Shown here: one piece after another, positions 24,401 to 39,400 of the stretch
Position numbering within the stretch: position 1 is the first letter of the stretch
How the letters are laid out: each line of letters starts with the position of its first letter
Origin: Liolophura sinensis
Taxonomy: Eukaryota; Mollusca; Polyplacophora; Chitonida; Chitonidae
DNA length: 64,000 nucleotides
Assembly: GCF_032854445.1 (NCBI RefSeq)
Contig: NC_088301.1
Span: 29,930,402 to 29,994,401 of the forward strand
Reading direction: 5' to 3'
Translations under genes and position numbers: made by a program
The notes under the pieces: generated by a model
Told to the model about the DNA's origin: nothing
Databases searched by the model: none
The model's input: only the letters and a program-made list of their open reading frames with translations

Positions 24401-27400
24401 GTTTTACCCTGGCTCTGCCTGGTTTCTTTCCATCGTAATGCTCGCCGTCGTTGTGTAAGTGAATTATTATTGAGTACAGTGTAAAGCACCAATGAAATAA
24501 ATAAATGTTTTTTTGAAAACTTTATACATTAATCAGTGTGCAGGAGTAGTTTTATTGCTAATTTTGTTTTCAGAAAAAATGTGAGCAGTATTGGCCAAAT
24601 TCCGGTTCTTTAGAGCTTGGCCTGATCACGGTGACTCTGTTGGATGAGGAGACCTATGCAGACTTTGTCATCAGGGTTCTGCAGTTGAGACATGCCAATG
24701 TAAGGCACAGCTATGCTTTAAACGAGTGCATTGATTTTCCTTACTATTTATACAGTAAATTTGTCAACTTCAACCTCAAAAATATGACTTTCGTGTGGTA
24801 CAGTGCCATACCCCCACATGCAGCTTGCACTTTTCTCTGTAACATATCAAAAAATCAACTTAGCATGACCACTATTTTATGAGCTGTGGTTTGCTGGAAG
24901 TGAAGTGATAGTATTTTGTTACGTTGGTATCCTCCAGGCGGGTGGGAAGTAACTCCGGCAAAAAAGTTTTCAGTTCTATCCAAAACAGACAAATATTCTG
25001 ATATATTTTTATTAGGTGCAAACTAACCCAATCAGTGCTTCTTCACTCTTCAGTTCGCAGGTAAATCTTGGACCTAATTGCCTGAATTGCGCATGTGTAA
25101 CCTATAAGCCTACTTTATTAGTTACATGGTTACTTAGGGATAGGATATGCAAATATATGGTTTCTTGCATACTGTCTATACTTTTTCAAAAGGCTGGTAA
25201 GGAAATGTAATATTCTACTTTCCACATCTCTATCTGTCCCAAAAATTAGAAGGATTAGGGTATGTAAAAACCAATGAAAGGGCATGTAGATAGGGGAGAT
25301 AACTCTGCTCAGCATTGGTGAACTTGATACATGTATATGTTTATATCTAACAATTAAGAAATTGTCTTACTATTTGACAATATGTAGTTATTCTGTCAGG
25401 AACACGTACAAAAGACTTTATTCCGAGCATTGCTAAATGTGCTTTTATTTTCTCAGGAAAAAGGGAGAACCAAAACTGTAAAACAGTTTCACTTCACGTC
25501 CTGGCCTGACCATGGTGTGCCTTCGTTTGCCACACCTCTGCTGAACTTCCGTGAGAAGATCTTGACTGCTCGGTCACCTCTGAAAGGGCCAGTGGTTGTC
25601 CACTGCAGGTATATACACATATATGTAATATAACACAGAGGAATGAAAGCAGTATTCACTCAACCCATCCTCTAAAGCTCAGCATACACAAGAGTTTAGG
25701 ATGTCACTCATCTCAACTCCACTTGTCATACAGTGTTGCTCTGAGTCGCCATACAACTTTGGATTGAACCAGCCCACTGGGGTATAACACCAGTGAAGTG
25801 GCGTTGTTATTTGAGGTTGAGTTGAGTTGGATCTTAATTTCCCGAGCTTAGGTGAGACCAGTTTATTCTGGTTAACTTGTAATGGGTTGTGATCTGTGTA
25901 AAGCAGGTCAGCACATTTGACATGTTTGACAGAGATCCAGTTTATTTACCCATTAACTAGACAACAATTTTTTTAGCTCGCCTGTACGTACGAAGTAAGG
26001 ATAGGTATTTTGAGAGGGGATCGGATGCTGTCAGTGGTAGTGGTACACAGATATCCCATCGTCCGAGTGGTAGTGGTAAATAGATATCCCATCGTCCGAG
26101 TGGTAGTGGTACACAGATATCCCATCATCCGAGTGGTAGTGGTACACAGATATCCCATCATCCGAGTGGTAGTGGTACACAGATATTCCATCATCCGAGT
26201 GGTAGTGGTACACAGACCCCATCATCTGTGCAATTTGCATGACAGGGACCAAGACGGTTTTTACCCTCATACTGGTACCTCAACGTTTTCCTGAGTCATT
26301 CACAGGGTTGCATGGATTGCCAAATGCAGTTCGTGATTTGCATGTCAAAAACCTCTGTGTTAAATTTGTGCATGATCTCCCCACAGTACTGTCTCTTATC
26401 ACCGCAATGATTTACAACTCCATAACATATGAGGTCACTGCTCTGCAATCCTTCATTAAACATACGATGAACAGGCATAATTGTGACAGTATAATAATCT
26501 TGGCCTTTCTTGTTGATTTAATGGCAAGATCTCAGCACTGTCTAATTAGAGAATAATATCTATTTATGACAGTGTCATTCATTCTTAGACTACTGTATTT
26601 TGGTTTAGAGGTCAATACTTGTGGGTGAGCTGAGACTGAAAAAAAAAATAATAAAAGAAATAAAATTTTAATTCATCTTTTTGTTTTCTCCAATCTTAAT
26701 ATTTGTTAAGATCTTTCTGTTTTTTCAAGGTTAACCAACCACACAAATATGTCTTAAACAGCGACAGTTGATAGAACAGCCCAGAAATCAGATGATTTTT
26801 CAGTTCTGTTTTTTTTTTTGTTGCTGGTGCATCCTCCTCTGGCAATAAAAATGTATCCATTCTGCCAATGAAACAAACATTTTTAATTGTGCGGTCCAAA
26901 CGAACATTGTTTGTCAGTAAATGTTTCAAATAAGACGAGTAGCGCTGACGGTAGTATTACTGGGTACAGGAGGGGAGGTGCCTCCGTGGCTCAGTCGGTT
27001 AGCGCGCTAGCGCAGCGTAATGACCCAGGAGCCTCTCTCCCCCGGGCTGTGCCCGGTTTCCACCCACCATAATGCTGGCCGCCGTCGTATAAGTGAAATA
27101 TTCTTGAGTACGGCGTAAAACACCAATCAAATAAATAAATAAATAAATACAGGAGGGGAAAAATAGCAGATTGTGATGCAATACTGTATACCCAATTATA
27201 CAGTCAAGTTAACACAGATTTTCCTCCACATCAGGAGTGGTTCTTATATTTGATTGTTGGATTACCTGGAACATGTTAGGGTGTCAGAGACCGCTTCGGT
27301 GGCCTAATGGTTAGAGCATCCACTTTGAAGTCGGGAGACTCAGGTTCAAACCCAGACCCGGTCATACCAAAGACTTTAAAAATGGTACTTGCTGCAGCCT

Positions 27401-30400
27401 CGCTTGGCACTCAGCACTTAGAGGTTAGAGCAAGGACACAGGACTGGTTGGCCCGGTGTCAGTATAGTGTGACTGAGTGGGGTGTCATGTCTGGTGTCTT
27501 CGGCATGATACTTTAGTGCTTGCGGCATGGACTCACCCTGCCAAAAGACACATTATGTGTACGCATATCTAATGTCTTATCGTCTTCATATGACTGAAAA
27601 AGTAAAAGCATCCATGCATTCATTCATTTGTTAGGGTGTCATATAGTATGGATCTCTCTTTGCTACATGATAAGGTAAATATTGGGCCCTGATGTTGTCA
27701 GGTTAGTATGGAGAAGATAAATGGGTTTCTCTGGAAGAAATGAAGGAGGGTGTTTGGATAGCTGAACTTCCAAGCAGCCAAATTTCTGTTGTCACTTACC
27801 ATTGAACTTGTTGATGTCTGTTATCAGTGCTGGAATTGGTCGGACTGGTACCTTTATTGGGCTGGACTACCTGATAAACCAAGCTAAAAAGGAAGGACAT
27901 GTAGATGTGCCTGCGTGTGTGACTCTGATGAGGAAACAGCGAGTGAATATGATCCAGACCCAGGTGAGTTCATCTGCACAAATAACTGTGGACAGAGGTC
28001 TCTGTGCTCTAGTGGTTACCCAGTGACCCAGGGACCTCTCATTAATTTGATCGCTGTGGGTGCAAGACCACCGCAAGCTGGCTTCCTCTCTGGTTGTACA
28101 TGGGAAAGCGAGCACACTGCAGATGGTTGAGGGTAGAGCAAGGTTTCCTAACACGGTAATGCTGGCTGCTGTCATTTAAGTAAAATATTCTTGAGTGTGG
28201 TATAAAACGCAAATCAAATAAATAAATAACTAACTCTGAAGAGCTCTAATAATTGATGACTAACGGCGATTAATCTTAACCCTGGCATTTCAAGCCATAA
28301 CAATACATTATGGGTGAAAACGCTAAACGCACTAATCACCTTCATTTGGAGGAGGGAAATATTAAGGCTGACCATTGAGGTTGGTTCATATCCAGCCCTC
28401 GCTAATTAAACTGTAACTGAAAGTCATCAGATTTGTCAAGTACATGTGCCTTATGCAATAAAAATGCACAAAAGTGTGAGAGATGAGGAGATGACCCATT
28501 TCCACCCCTAAATATGTATGTTGAACTGAAATAAAAATGTAGACTTTTCTATTAACCTGATTGCATGTGCAACAATACAGAGTAGCATAATGTGAATTTA
28601 GTTCATTTATTTATTTATTTGATTGAATATTTACCCTGCCAGCTGCTTTTAGACCTTCCCACATGCAGCTGGAGAGGAAGCCAGCATGAGCTGAACTCGC
28701 TGTGACAGCCATCACATTAGTGAGAGGCTTTTGGGTTATTGCGCCCACCAGATAGAGTGTGTATACATGTATGTCTGAAGAAAAGGGAGAGAACAGTGTA
28801 TTGTCACTACGTAGTAATAATTTACTCTTCATATTGTTGATAATGTAACATTGTTCTTTGTCTCTGTTCAGGAGCAGTACCAGTTTCTACACGAAGCACT
28901 TGTAGAAGCACTCAAACTCAGTGAGTGCTCTATTCCCTCAGCAGAGTTCCAGGCTACATACAAGAGCTGGGAGACCCCTGACCCCACCACGGGCAAAACT
29001 CCTTTGAAAGAGCAGTTTAAGGTATGGAACAGACTTAAGTACAGCAAACATATTTACACAAATAACATGAGGTTAAAATGATAATATGTTACTTAAAATT
29101 GGTATATGTAAAAACACCAAAATTATCTCAACGTTTCCAAAGACTAGGAATGATTAAAAGTGGGATATTTCTTGTATCTGAAGTATGAAAGTGTATGTTA
29201 TAGTGGCCATTTTTAAGGCAGGGTCTTTGTAAAAAACATTAGAAATGTTTGATATTGTTGGTGTTAAAAAAGTGAATTTGGCAACTGTTTAAGTATAAAT
29301 GGACGCGTTAGCCAAAGTGGACAACCTATGGTACATTCATACATTAAGTCTGATGAGTCCTTTACAGTTGATGTTAGCAATCCAAAGCAGGTGTCAGCTA
29401 TCAGTGGCTGTTACCTGCACACACAACACCGTATATACCACTTGGTATTGGCACAGCAGCCACAGCTTCATGGTCATCACTGAGGCAGCAGCCACAGCTT
29501 CATGGTGATCACTGAAGCAGCAGCCACAGCTTCATGGTCATCACTGAAGCAGCAGCCACAGCTTCATGGTCATCACTGAAGCAAGAGCCACAGCCTCATG
29601 GTCATCACTGAAGCAGCAGCCACAGCTTCAAGGTCATCACTGAAGCAGTAGCCATAGCTTCATGATCATCACTGAATCAGCAGCCATAGCTTCATGATCA
29701 TCACTGAAGCAGCAGCCATAGCTTCATGATCATCACTGAGGCAGCAGCCACATCTTCATGGTCATCACTGAAGCGGCAGCCACAGCTTCATGGTCATCAC
29801 TGAAGCAGCAGCCACAGCTTCATGGTCATCACTGAAGCAGCAGTCACAGCTTCATGGTCATCACTGAAGCAGCAGCCACAGCTTCATGATCATCACTGAA
29901 GCAGCAGCCACAGCTTCATGATCATCACTGAAGCAGCAGCCACAGCTTCATGATCATGAGTGAAGCAGCAGCCATAGCTTCATGATCATCACTGAAGCAG
30001 CAGCCACAGTTTCATAGTCATCACTGAAGCAGCAGCCATTTTGTTATCACCTTAGTTATGGTTCTTGACAAAGTTGACATGCCTGGATGGTGAATGTGTG
30101 CTAAACCTGGAAAGAGGAAACTATTTGTCCATTTTCAAATAGTTCGCTTTCTCATGAATTTGGGTCTGGCGTGCCATGACTGAGTGGAATATTTGTGGGG
30201 TGTCGCTTGTGCAGGTGAACTGAGAGGTAAGAGCCACCTGCAGCTGACACCCGATTTGGACTGTAGCCATTGTTTAGAAAGGATTTAGCAAACTTTGCGT
30301 GATATGGTCCCCAATTTTCTCCCCAATTCCTTCAGATACAGTAGAGAATATTTACTTTACTTCTCTGCCCCCTTTTCCCAAGAACAACACATTTTTTGAC

Positions 30401-33400
30401 CCAACCCTTCGCAATTTGGACAGGATGGCGAAGTGAAAACAGATACTGGGCCAACGAGAACAAAAATGGCATATGGCATGTACGCCAGGCAAAACTACAT
30501 CTTGAAGTCACACAGTATTTTTTACAGATATTACTCTTCGTGTTACTGAGCTGATCTAATCAAACAGATTAAAGGTATACCATGAGTAATGAAGAGACTG
30601 AACAAGGCAAATGTTTGGAACTTTTGGTTTTCTTTACCATGACAACGTGGAGAGTGACAGTTGCTATTCTCAGGCTGCCTTTTAAAATCAGTATTCAGTT
30701 TTGACCAATTTTTCTCAGAAAAGATGTGAAGAGAAAAAAGTAGTTTGAATTACTGTTTAAAGGGAAGTTGGATCTTTTTAAATGAAAATGTTCAGTTTCC
30801 TACCACAAAATTGAGCTTTAAACTTAACCTTACAAACTGAATATCAAGCCGCAAAGTCCTAATATTATTATTGCATTCAGAAGATGCTAGATATATACTC
30901 CTATATAATATTACATTATGTTTTTATATTATTTGGGGATTTTTTTCAAGTGTATAATAAATTATTTTCTCCCCAGGCATTGCAGGAGATGACTGTGCCC
31001 CTGAGAAAGACTGATTTTAAAGCAGCTCTCCACCCTGAAAATAAATCCAAGAACAGAAGTGCCAAGATTTTAGCAGGTGCCATAGTTCTTTAAGCTTTTG
31101 ACACATCAGACAAATCTTGTCTTAAGGCAATGTTGCTGATGTTGTGTGTATCTATGTGTATATAACATTGTAAATAGGAAACATTAAAACGTACTGTTTA
31201 CACAGAAAAATTATTTGGTACAATTGGAAATCTGGCCTAGGGTCAGAAGTCCACCAAAACTTGGTAATTCAAGATGTATCTCTCCCCAGGTAGGCTGCAC
31301 ATACACATCTATTGCCTATAGTAAACCTAGTGTTTGGAAACAACCTTGAGAACAAATTATCAAAAACAGTGTCCAAAATTTGACTACCAGACATGGTGAT
31401 TCTTTATAGAGCTGTTTGGTCGAGCTGAAAATGAATATAAACAGAGATCAACTAAATTTTGTGCATGTATTCTCTTCAATAAGGAAAAAGCCTGTGGAAT
31501 TTTGGCATTAACCCATTTGACAAATTATTGTCAAAACTTATAGACATAAAGATTTCAAAATGAAGCAAATCTCATGAAGAGCTGAGTCAAAAGCTTATAA
31601 AAACTTGTCTCTGCAAAATGCATTTTCGAACACTGTATATTTATATTAACATTTAGTTTAATATTTAATAATTAATATTTCCACTGGTAAATAAAGGGCT
31701 TGAAAACTTTTTAGATGAACAACTGGAGAAGGGTGTATACAGGACAACACTGTTTTGTTACCTTCAACAATCTTTAATACTACAATTTGCCCTTAGCCAA
31801 AAATTTGAGAAATGACATTATAAGTATTACGATAAGTATTATTCTGAAGTCAAAATAAAACATCTTTAAGACACAATCTTACAGAAGAGTTAGGGACAGT
31901 GCTTGAAGTGTTTTCCATAGTATTATAGCTTGTCCAGAACTCCTGTAGGTGAGGCCAGAACTCCTATAGCCGAGGCCAGAACTCCTCCAGGTGAGGCCAG
32001 AACTCCAATAGGTGAGGCCAGAACTCCTATAGGTGAGGCCAGAACTCCTTTAGGTGAGGCCAGAACTCCAATAGGTGAGGCCAGAACTCCAATAGGTGAG
32101 GCCAGAACTCCAATAGGTGAGGCCAGAGCTCCTATAGGTGAGGCCAGAACTCCAATAGGTGAGGCCAGAACTCCAATAGGTGAGGCCAGAACTCCTATAG
32201 GTGAGGCCAGAACTCCTGTAGGTGAGGACAGATTGTTGAACCAGTAAACGTTTTGTGTTACAGCCGATTCTAGCAGACCATTCCTGTCCACTCCAGTCCC
32301 AGGGGGAAGTGATTATATCAATGCCGTCTTCCTGCCTGTGAGTACTTGTAGGACATTTCTGTTCATCTCTGAAGCTCCATTTTAACCCCACCTGTACCAC
32401 TTATGGTGAGATACATGTATTGTGAGATGGGGAAAAGTAAGATATCAATGTTAGGCTTTTCTGGTTAGCTGAGAGGTGTATGGGACAGCGTATTATAGAA
32501 AATAGAAAGGTTATGTTTAAATCACAGATCACGGGCTTGAATTAGGGATAGAATTAACGTACATGTATATGGTAGCATATCATGAAAAGAGGGAATAGCA
32601 ATTGGGTGATCTATGCTCTCTTGGTCCATGGGCCAGTTTGTTCAATTTGCTTATATCTTGAAAATAACTGGAGGAGAATCATGTAAGTAAGAGGTTGTAC
32701 TGGGTATGGGAGGCTTCAGGACTGATCAAGTATGGAGACCAGCTTGATTTGCATACTAAGGGTGGCATATTCAGTAAATTTCGTTAAACCTATTGGTTAT
32801 TGGTTTCTGTCGTCTGAATATTATCCGATTTTTAGAAAGTTGTATGTGCAGGATAGTTTTGTGTAACCTCAGACTAATGTTAAAAACCAGCTTGACCTGT
32901 ACATAAGAGATTGCATTTAACATTTCCTTGACTCCCATAGGTTGTGAGTCACGTTTTGTGTAGGTTGAAGATTAGTTTTTATATATAAGAATCATGTAAA
33001 TGGAAGCTTCATTAAGTATATGAGCCCTCATACAGGATTCGAAAATCAGTTGTTTCATATTTAATGATCTGGGTGATTTCATCATTTCATTGGTTGTTAA
33101 TATTTTGTATTGATGTTGTTGTTGTTGTGCCCCTCAGATCTGCTCTGATAAAAAAAAAACACCCAGAGGTATGCATAATTTTTACACATTAAACAGTTTC
33201 CCTTGTTCTGATTAGTGGTTGCATTCCATGCTGTCTGTGTGTATAACTGCTCCAAATATTGTTTGATTTGATAAAATCTTATGTGCAGTTTTACTTTGCT
33301 GAAGGTTTGCATATTTAGTGGCTTTCTTCATTCTTAGTACACGATTCTCGTTTCCCTGCTTCTCAAAATATTGTCTGAGATTAACAAAAGTTTTCCTTTT

Positions 33401-36400
33401 TATTGATTTCTTTGATTCTGGTTTTTCTTTGGTTTGCCTGCAATAACTGATGAAAGATGTTGCCTGATGTTGATGAAATTTCTGTGCAGGCTCATTTTAT
33501 AGACCCTCAGGTCAAATTAAAAAATCAGCTTGATTTATGCATAAGTTTTGTAAATTGTGTAACTTAGCATGGAATATATAATGAATGAAATTACCTGGTT
33601 ATACCCTCTGAAGAGGAGGGTCATATTTCTAGCTATTACAGTTCAGGGTTTTAGTTTTTTGCTCATATCTTGAAAACTAAATTCAGGAGAATCATGAAAG
33701 AGGTAGGTTACATGTTAGACTCTTGTGGATGATGCATACCTTTTGATCTGGTGAACATTTAATGTTCTGGATTTTACCTTCAGAAAATACATTGTATTTG
33801 AGCATACATGAATGATATGATGTATGATTATCAAATTAGAATGGATACTCACCATCTTTGATTGTGTCTCCATCATGGTGTTAAAAACTGAGCTTTTCTA
33901 TTCAGTTCCTAGCTATATATGTCGATAAGCATGTTAGAAGGTAAATTTTCAGCTTTTCTGTTAAGCTTCTATTTATTGGTTGTACATTTACACATACACT
34001 GTATACGTTAAAATTTCAGCTTTTCTGTTAAGCTTCTATTTATTGGATGTCCATTTACACCTACACTGTATATGTTAAAATTTTAACTTTTCTATCTGGC
34101 TTCTACATATATTTTGCAAGTTTACTAACTGCTGAATCAGACAGGATTCTATGAATTATCAATCCTGTTTGTCATTTCTGTTATGGACACTTTGACCTTT
34201 TTACATTGAAAACCACACCTCTTGTTGGTTCTACCCTAGTCCCTTAACCTTTTTGCATTTGGCAGAGCAATGTTTAGTGTGATTGTGCTACTTCGGTTGA
34301 ATTGACCACTTTCAGGGCTTCACCAAAAGTGGAAGTTTATCAGTCTACACAGAGTAATGCCTTCAGAATATGCTTGAGTTAAAGGTTGAAGAAAACACTT
34401 AATTGTTCTTGCCACAGTGATTTTATAGCGAGGAAGTGAGAACTGATTATCCCAGTCCAGGGTCCAGTTGTTTTTTTAAGACTGACATGTAAAATCAGAC
34501 TTAACTTTAGGCCAAATCTTCAGTTTTGTATCTGGCTAAAAAAAACAATTGAGTAAAAAAAATTATTAAATGTGAACTAAATCTGTGGCTGTTACAATAT
34601 GACTTTGGGACAGCTACATTGGCTGCTGAGTTTGGCTAAAATTTTTAGCATAAAATACGACTTAATAGCAGTATTAGCTAATACAGTTTTGAACTACTCA
34701 GTCCAGGGGTCTGAGGCCATTCCTTTCTGTGTTCCTGATTTGGGTGAAATATTGCCGGTTATGATTTGAAGAATCGAATCGAGAAAGGATTGTTCAGATA
34801 TCTAATGTTCTAATCAACAGAATGCAGAGATGCTTACCACATTGTAATACCTTAAATACTTACAAAGCAAACATAATACAATATATGTGTACCCTTAAAT
34901 ACTTACAAAGCAAACATAATACAATATATGTGTACCCTTAAATACTTACAAAGCAAACATAATACAATATATGTGTACCCTTAAATACTTACAAAGCAAA
35001 CATAATACAATATATGTGTATGCTTCATTATACATGTTAATTATCATCACCATAGGGAAGTTCATCTAGACTGTTAAGCTGTATTTAATATTTATGAAAC
35101 GTCCTGGATTTATGGATTTGTGAAACCTTGTGAAGAATCTTAAGGGAGCTCATCTGGCTGTTTAAGTTGCACAGCATTTACTTGCAAGTGCCAAGTGGCC
35201 CATTCACAGTTTAAAAACATTTCATTGACTTCTAAATTATTTCCACTGATATCAGGCATGATATTTTTGGCTTTCTTCCTGTTTAAGAATGAACTCCTCC
35301 ATTTTGCCCAAAAATTTGTTAAAAACAAGTTCTGGAACTAGCTTAGAAGGCTAGTGCTGAAAATGACAAAACTACTAGATGTGAGAAATGGTTTCTGCAT
35401 TCTTCTCATCATTGTGATCATAGCCCAAAGCATTAGTTTGATATTTATCAAATTCTGAACTTGACAACCCTAATTCCTCAGCCTTTTCACATATGAAAAT
35501 GCAACTTTCAGTGCAGTTTGTGCCTATTTGTCATTTCATTTTGGAGGCAAAACTACATTGGTTGGATTTGCCAGTTTCAGGGCTTCACAAAAAGTACAAT
35601 TTTATGAGTCAACGCAGAATAATGCCTTGGGAATATGCTTGAATAAACACCATGCAAACATGCGAAAAAGGTTGAAGAACTGCAGTAATTAGGACATTCA
35701 TGTACTACACACTTGGTAGACTGTTTAGATTTTTGTAAATGTAGGGTGAGGAGTAACTGAGCAATGTGTGAAGTAAACACACTTTTGTTCATCAAAGCAC
35801 AGACATACTGGCTATGTGGAGTCATTTTTCAATTGTCCTGGACAACAGATTCTGAACTTTAAGTAGTGGACTACTGGCATTTAAAGAGATAATTTATGCA
35901 CATGAAATGTTACAACAATGGCTCTTTTATTTTCAGTTTAGACAGTAATATTTCTCAGATTTATTATAAGATATATTTATAGCTCAAAAAGGTTTGCACT
36001 TAAGAGTTAAAACATTGTGGGTAGTGTATTTGAATGCTGTCATAGTTTCATGAAATCTCATATTTTTGTTTTGTTATTATGCACAGGCGTATAAGATGAA
36101 GAGAGCCTTTATTCTGACTCAAACGCCCCTGCCAAATACAGTACTAGATTTCTGGCGGCTTGTTTTTGAGCAAAATGTCAGCTCCATAGTTATGCTCAAT
36201 GTCCTGTCTAAAGACAAGCCAAACAAGGTAAGTCGCTGGATCCGTTAGTTGAAGCGGTGCTGTTGTTGTTGGAATGGTACAATCCAGCCCTCACAGGTTC
36301 AGATGCATCTTTAAGTCAGTACATTTATCCAAAACCTGCCTAATTTTTTTCCGTGTGCGCCAGGTTTTTTTCACTCTATCAAGGGCAAGCCCTCCACATA

Positions 36401-39400
36401 GCATGTCTGGCATTTTCAACAACAGCACATTTCATTTTATTTACTGATTTAGATTGTGGGAAATAGCTCCTAATATTTACTGCTTCCTTCTTCATGGAAA
36501 GTCTGAAATGGTGCAAGTATCAATGTACAGTTACAACATACACTGTAGCTAGGCCGAACAGCCAAAACTTGTGTTTAGTTTGATGTATAGCTTTATATTT
36601 GACTATAACTTTTGACCACTCTTGGGTGTTTGTGTTGTTTTTAACTTTTTCTTAATCAGACCTGTTATACAACGTAAGTGAGCGTATAGTACATAGGTTA
36701 AATAGTTGTATGGATCTGCATGTTCTTGTCTTGGCAATGGAGCACCTGGCCACGGGATCATGAAGCAGTTTTACCTTAATCATTAGACTTGGTATGTCCC
36801 TCTCCGCTATTTTATCTGAAATTTTTTTTACAGGAACTTACGCTCTCAAGCAATATTTTGACCTTGTTATGGAAGAATTAACAATTTTAAAGTGATTTGA
36901 AATTTTGACTTAATTCTACATAATCGTTTTGTGATCCTGGGGCCTGGACTCCTTACAGGGCCATACAAACCAATAATCTGTATATGTTCAGTTTAAGAAT
37001 TGTCTTTTATGCTCCTTGTGTAATTTCTCTTATCCCAGCATAAGATGTTTTAGTGTGGGGAGCAAGTCATATCTAGTTATGTGTCAGATATTGTTGCAGT
37101 GTGGTTATGCGATTCTTGTTGTGTTGGACAGTCGGCAGTGAAGTACTGGCCAGAAAGTGAAGCAGAGTTTGGGCCATTTCTTGTGGAGACTTTGGAGATA
37201 GAAGCAGGGGACATGTGTGATGTGAGGACACTACAAATAACCTACAAAAAAGAGGTGTGTATGTCATTCAGTTGTACATCCAGTTGTTAACAAATTGATT
37301 ATCCTTTGGATAATATGACCATTTGGACAATAATCCACATGGTCACATGCTTCAGGCATCTGTATGCACCTTTGAGTTATCCTTCTTATCTCTTGTGTGT
37401 AGCCACAAGTTTGTCTCTTGCATGTGGCCACCTGTGCAGCTCAGGTGTGTCTATTGTATTGGCCACCTGTACACCTGGGGTTTGTCTCTTGCGTGAGCCA
37501 ACTATATACTTTAGGTTTGGTGGTTGTATGGGGCCACCTGTGCGCCTAGGGTTTGCCTCTTGTTTGTGGCCACCTGTGCACCTAAGGTTTGCCTCTTGTA
37601 TGGGGCCAACTGTGAACCTAAGGTTTGCCTCTTGTGTGTGACCACCTGTACACCTCAGGTTTGCCTCTCATATGGGACACCTGTTCACCTGGGGTTTGTC
37701 TCTTGCGTGAGCCAGCTATGTACCTTAGGTTTGGTTGTTGTATGGGGCCACCTGTGCACCTCAGGTTTGCCTCGTGTATGGGGCCACCTGTGCACCTAAT
37801 GTTTGCCTCTTGTATGGGGCCACCTGTGCACCTAAGGTTTGCCTCTTGTGTGTGACCACCTGTACACCTCAGGTTTGCCTCTCATATGGGTCACCTGTTC
37901 ACCTGGGGTTTGTCTCTTGCGTGAGCCAACTATGTACCTTAGGTTTGGTTGTTGTATGGGGCCACCTGTGCACCTAAGGTTTGCCTCTTGTGTGTGGCCA
38001 CCTGTGCACCTAAGGTTTGCCTCTTGTATGGGGCCAACTGTGAACCTAAGGTTTGCCTCTTGTGTGTGACCACCTGTACACCTCAGGTTTGCCTCTCATA
38101 TGGGACACCTGTTCACCTGGGGTTTGTCTCTTGCGTGAGCCAGCTATGTACCTTAGATTTGGTTGTTGTATGGGGCCACCTGTGCACCTAAGGTTTGCCT
38201 CTTGTGTGTGGCCACCTGTGCACCTAAGGTTTGACTCTTGTATGGGGCCACCTGTGCACCTAGGGTTTGAGTCTTGCATGGGGCCACCTGTGCACCTAGG
38301 GTTTGACTCTTGTATGGGGTCATCTATACTCACTTCAGGTTTGTTTTTTGTGTGTTGCTACCTGTGTACCTCAGGTTTGTCTCATGTATGGGGATACCTC
38401 TACACCTCAGGTTTCAATCTTTGTATGGGCCACCTGTACACTTGCAGTTTGTTTCTTGTAAGAGATGACCTTCTGCACCTCGTGCATGTCTCTTGTATAC
38501 ACCAGGTTTGCCTCTCATATGGGACACCTGTTCACCTGGGGTTTGTCTCTTGCGTGAGCCAACTATGTACCTTAGGTTTGGTTGTTGTATGGGGCCACCT
38601 GTGCACCTAGGGTTTGAGTCTTGTATGGGGCCACCTGTGCACCTAAGGTTTGACTCCTGTATGGGGTCATCTATACTCACTTCAGGTTTGTCTTTTGTGT
38701 GTTGCTACCTGTGTACCTCAGGTTTGTCTCATGTATGGGGATACCTCTACACCTCAGGTTTCAATCTTTGTAGGGGCCACCTGTACACTTGCAGTTTGTT
38801 TCTTGTAAGTGGTGACCTTCTGTACCTCGTGCATGTCTCTTGTATACACCAGGTTTGTCTCTTGTATGGGGCCACCTGTGCATCCCCGTTTTTTTTCCTG
38901 TTTTGGGCGACCTGTGCACCTCAAGTTTGTCTGTTGTATTAGGGCCACCAGTATGTACACCTCAGACTTGTCTCTTGTATTTGGGCTGTCTGTATGTACA
39001 CCTCAGGTTCGTCTCCTGTATAAGGTCCACTTGTACGTACGCAGCAGGCTTGTCTCTTGTGTAAGGGCCACTTGTACATACTCCGCAGGCTTGTCTCTTG
39101 TATAAGGGCCACCTGTACGTACACCAGAGGCTTGTCTCTTGTACAAGGGCCACCTGTACATACACCAGAGGCTTGTCTCTTGTATAAGGTCCACCTGTAT
39201 GTACACCAGAGGCTTGTCTCTTGTATAAGGTCAACCTGTACGTACACTGCAGAGTTGTTTGTAGGATAAGGCCCACCTATACGTACACCAGAGGCTTGTC
39301 TCTTGTATAAGGGCCACTTGTATGTACACCAGAGGCTTGTCTCTTGTATAAGGGCCACCTGTATGTACACCAGAGGCTTGTCTCTTGTGTAAGGGCCACT

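Noticed and set aside
31923-32291. 122-codon GVLASPI repeat ORF and its opposite-strand RTPIGEA ORF
   Set aside because: Products of the 21-bp tandem repeat, located in the intron before exon 19.
37306-38610. Several Cys/Pro-rich ORFs ([11 protein letters not shown] type)
   Set aside because: Same origin in the 36-bp array. The cysteine-rich look is periodic and has no start or splice support.
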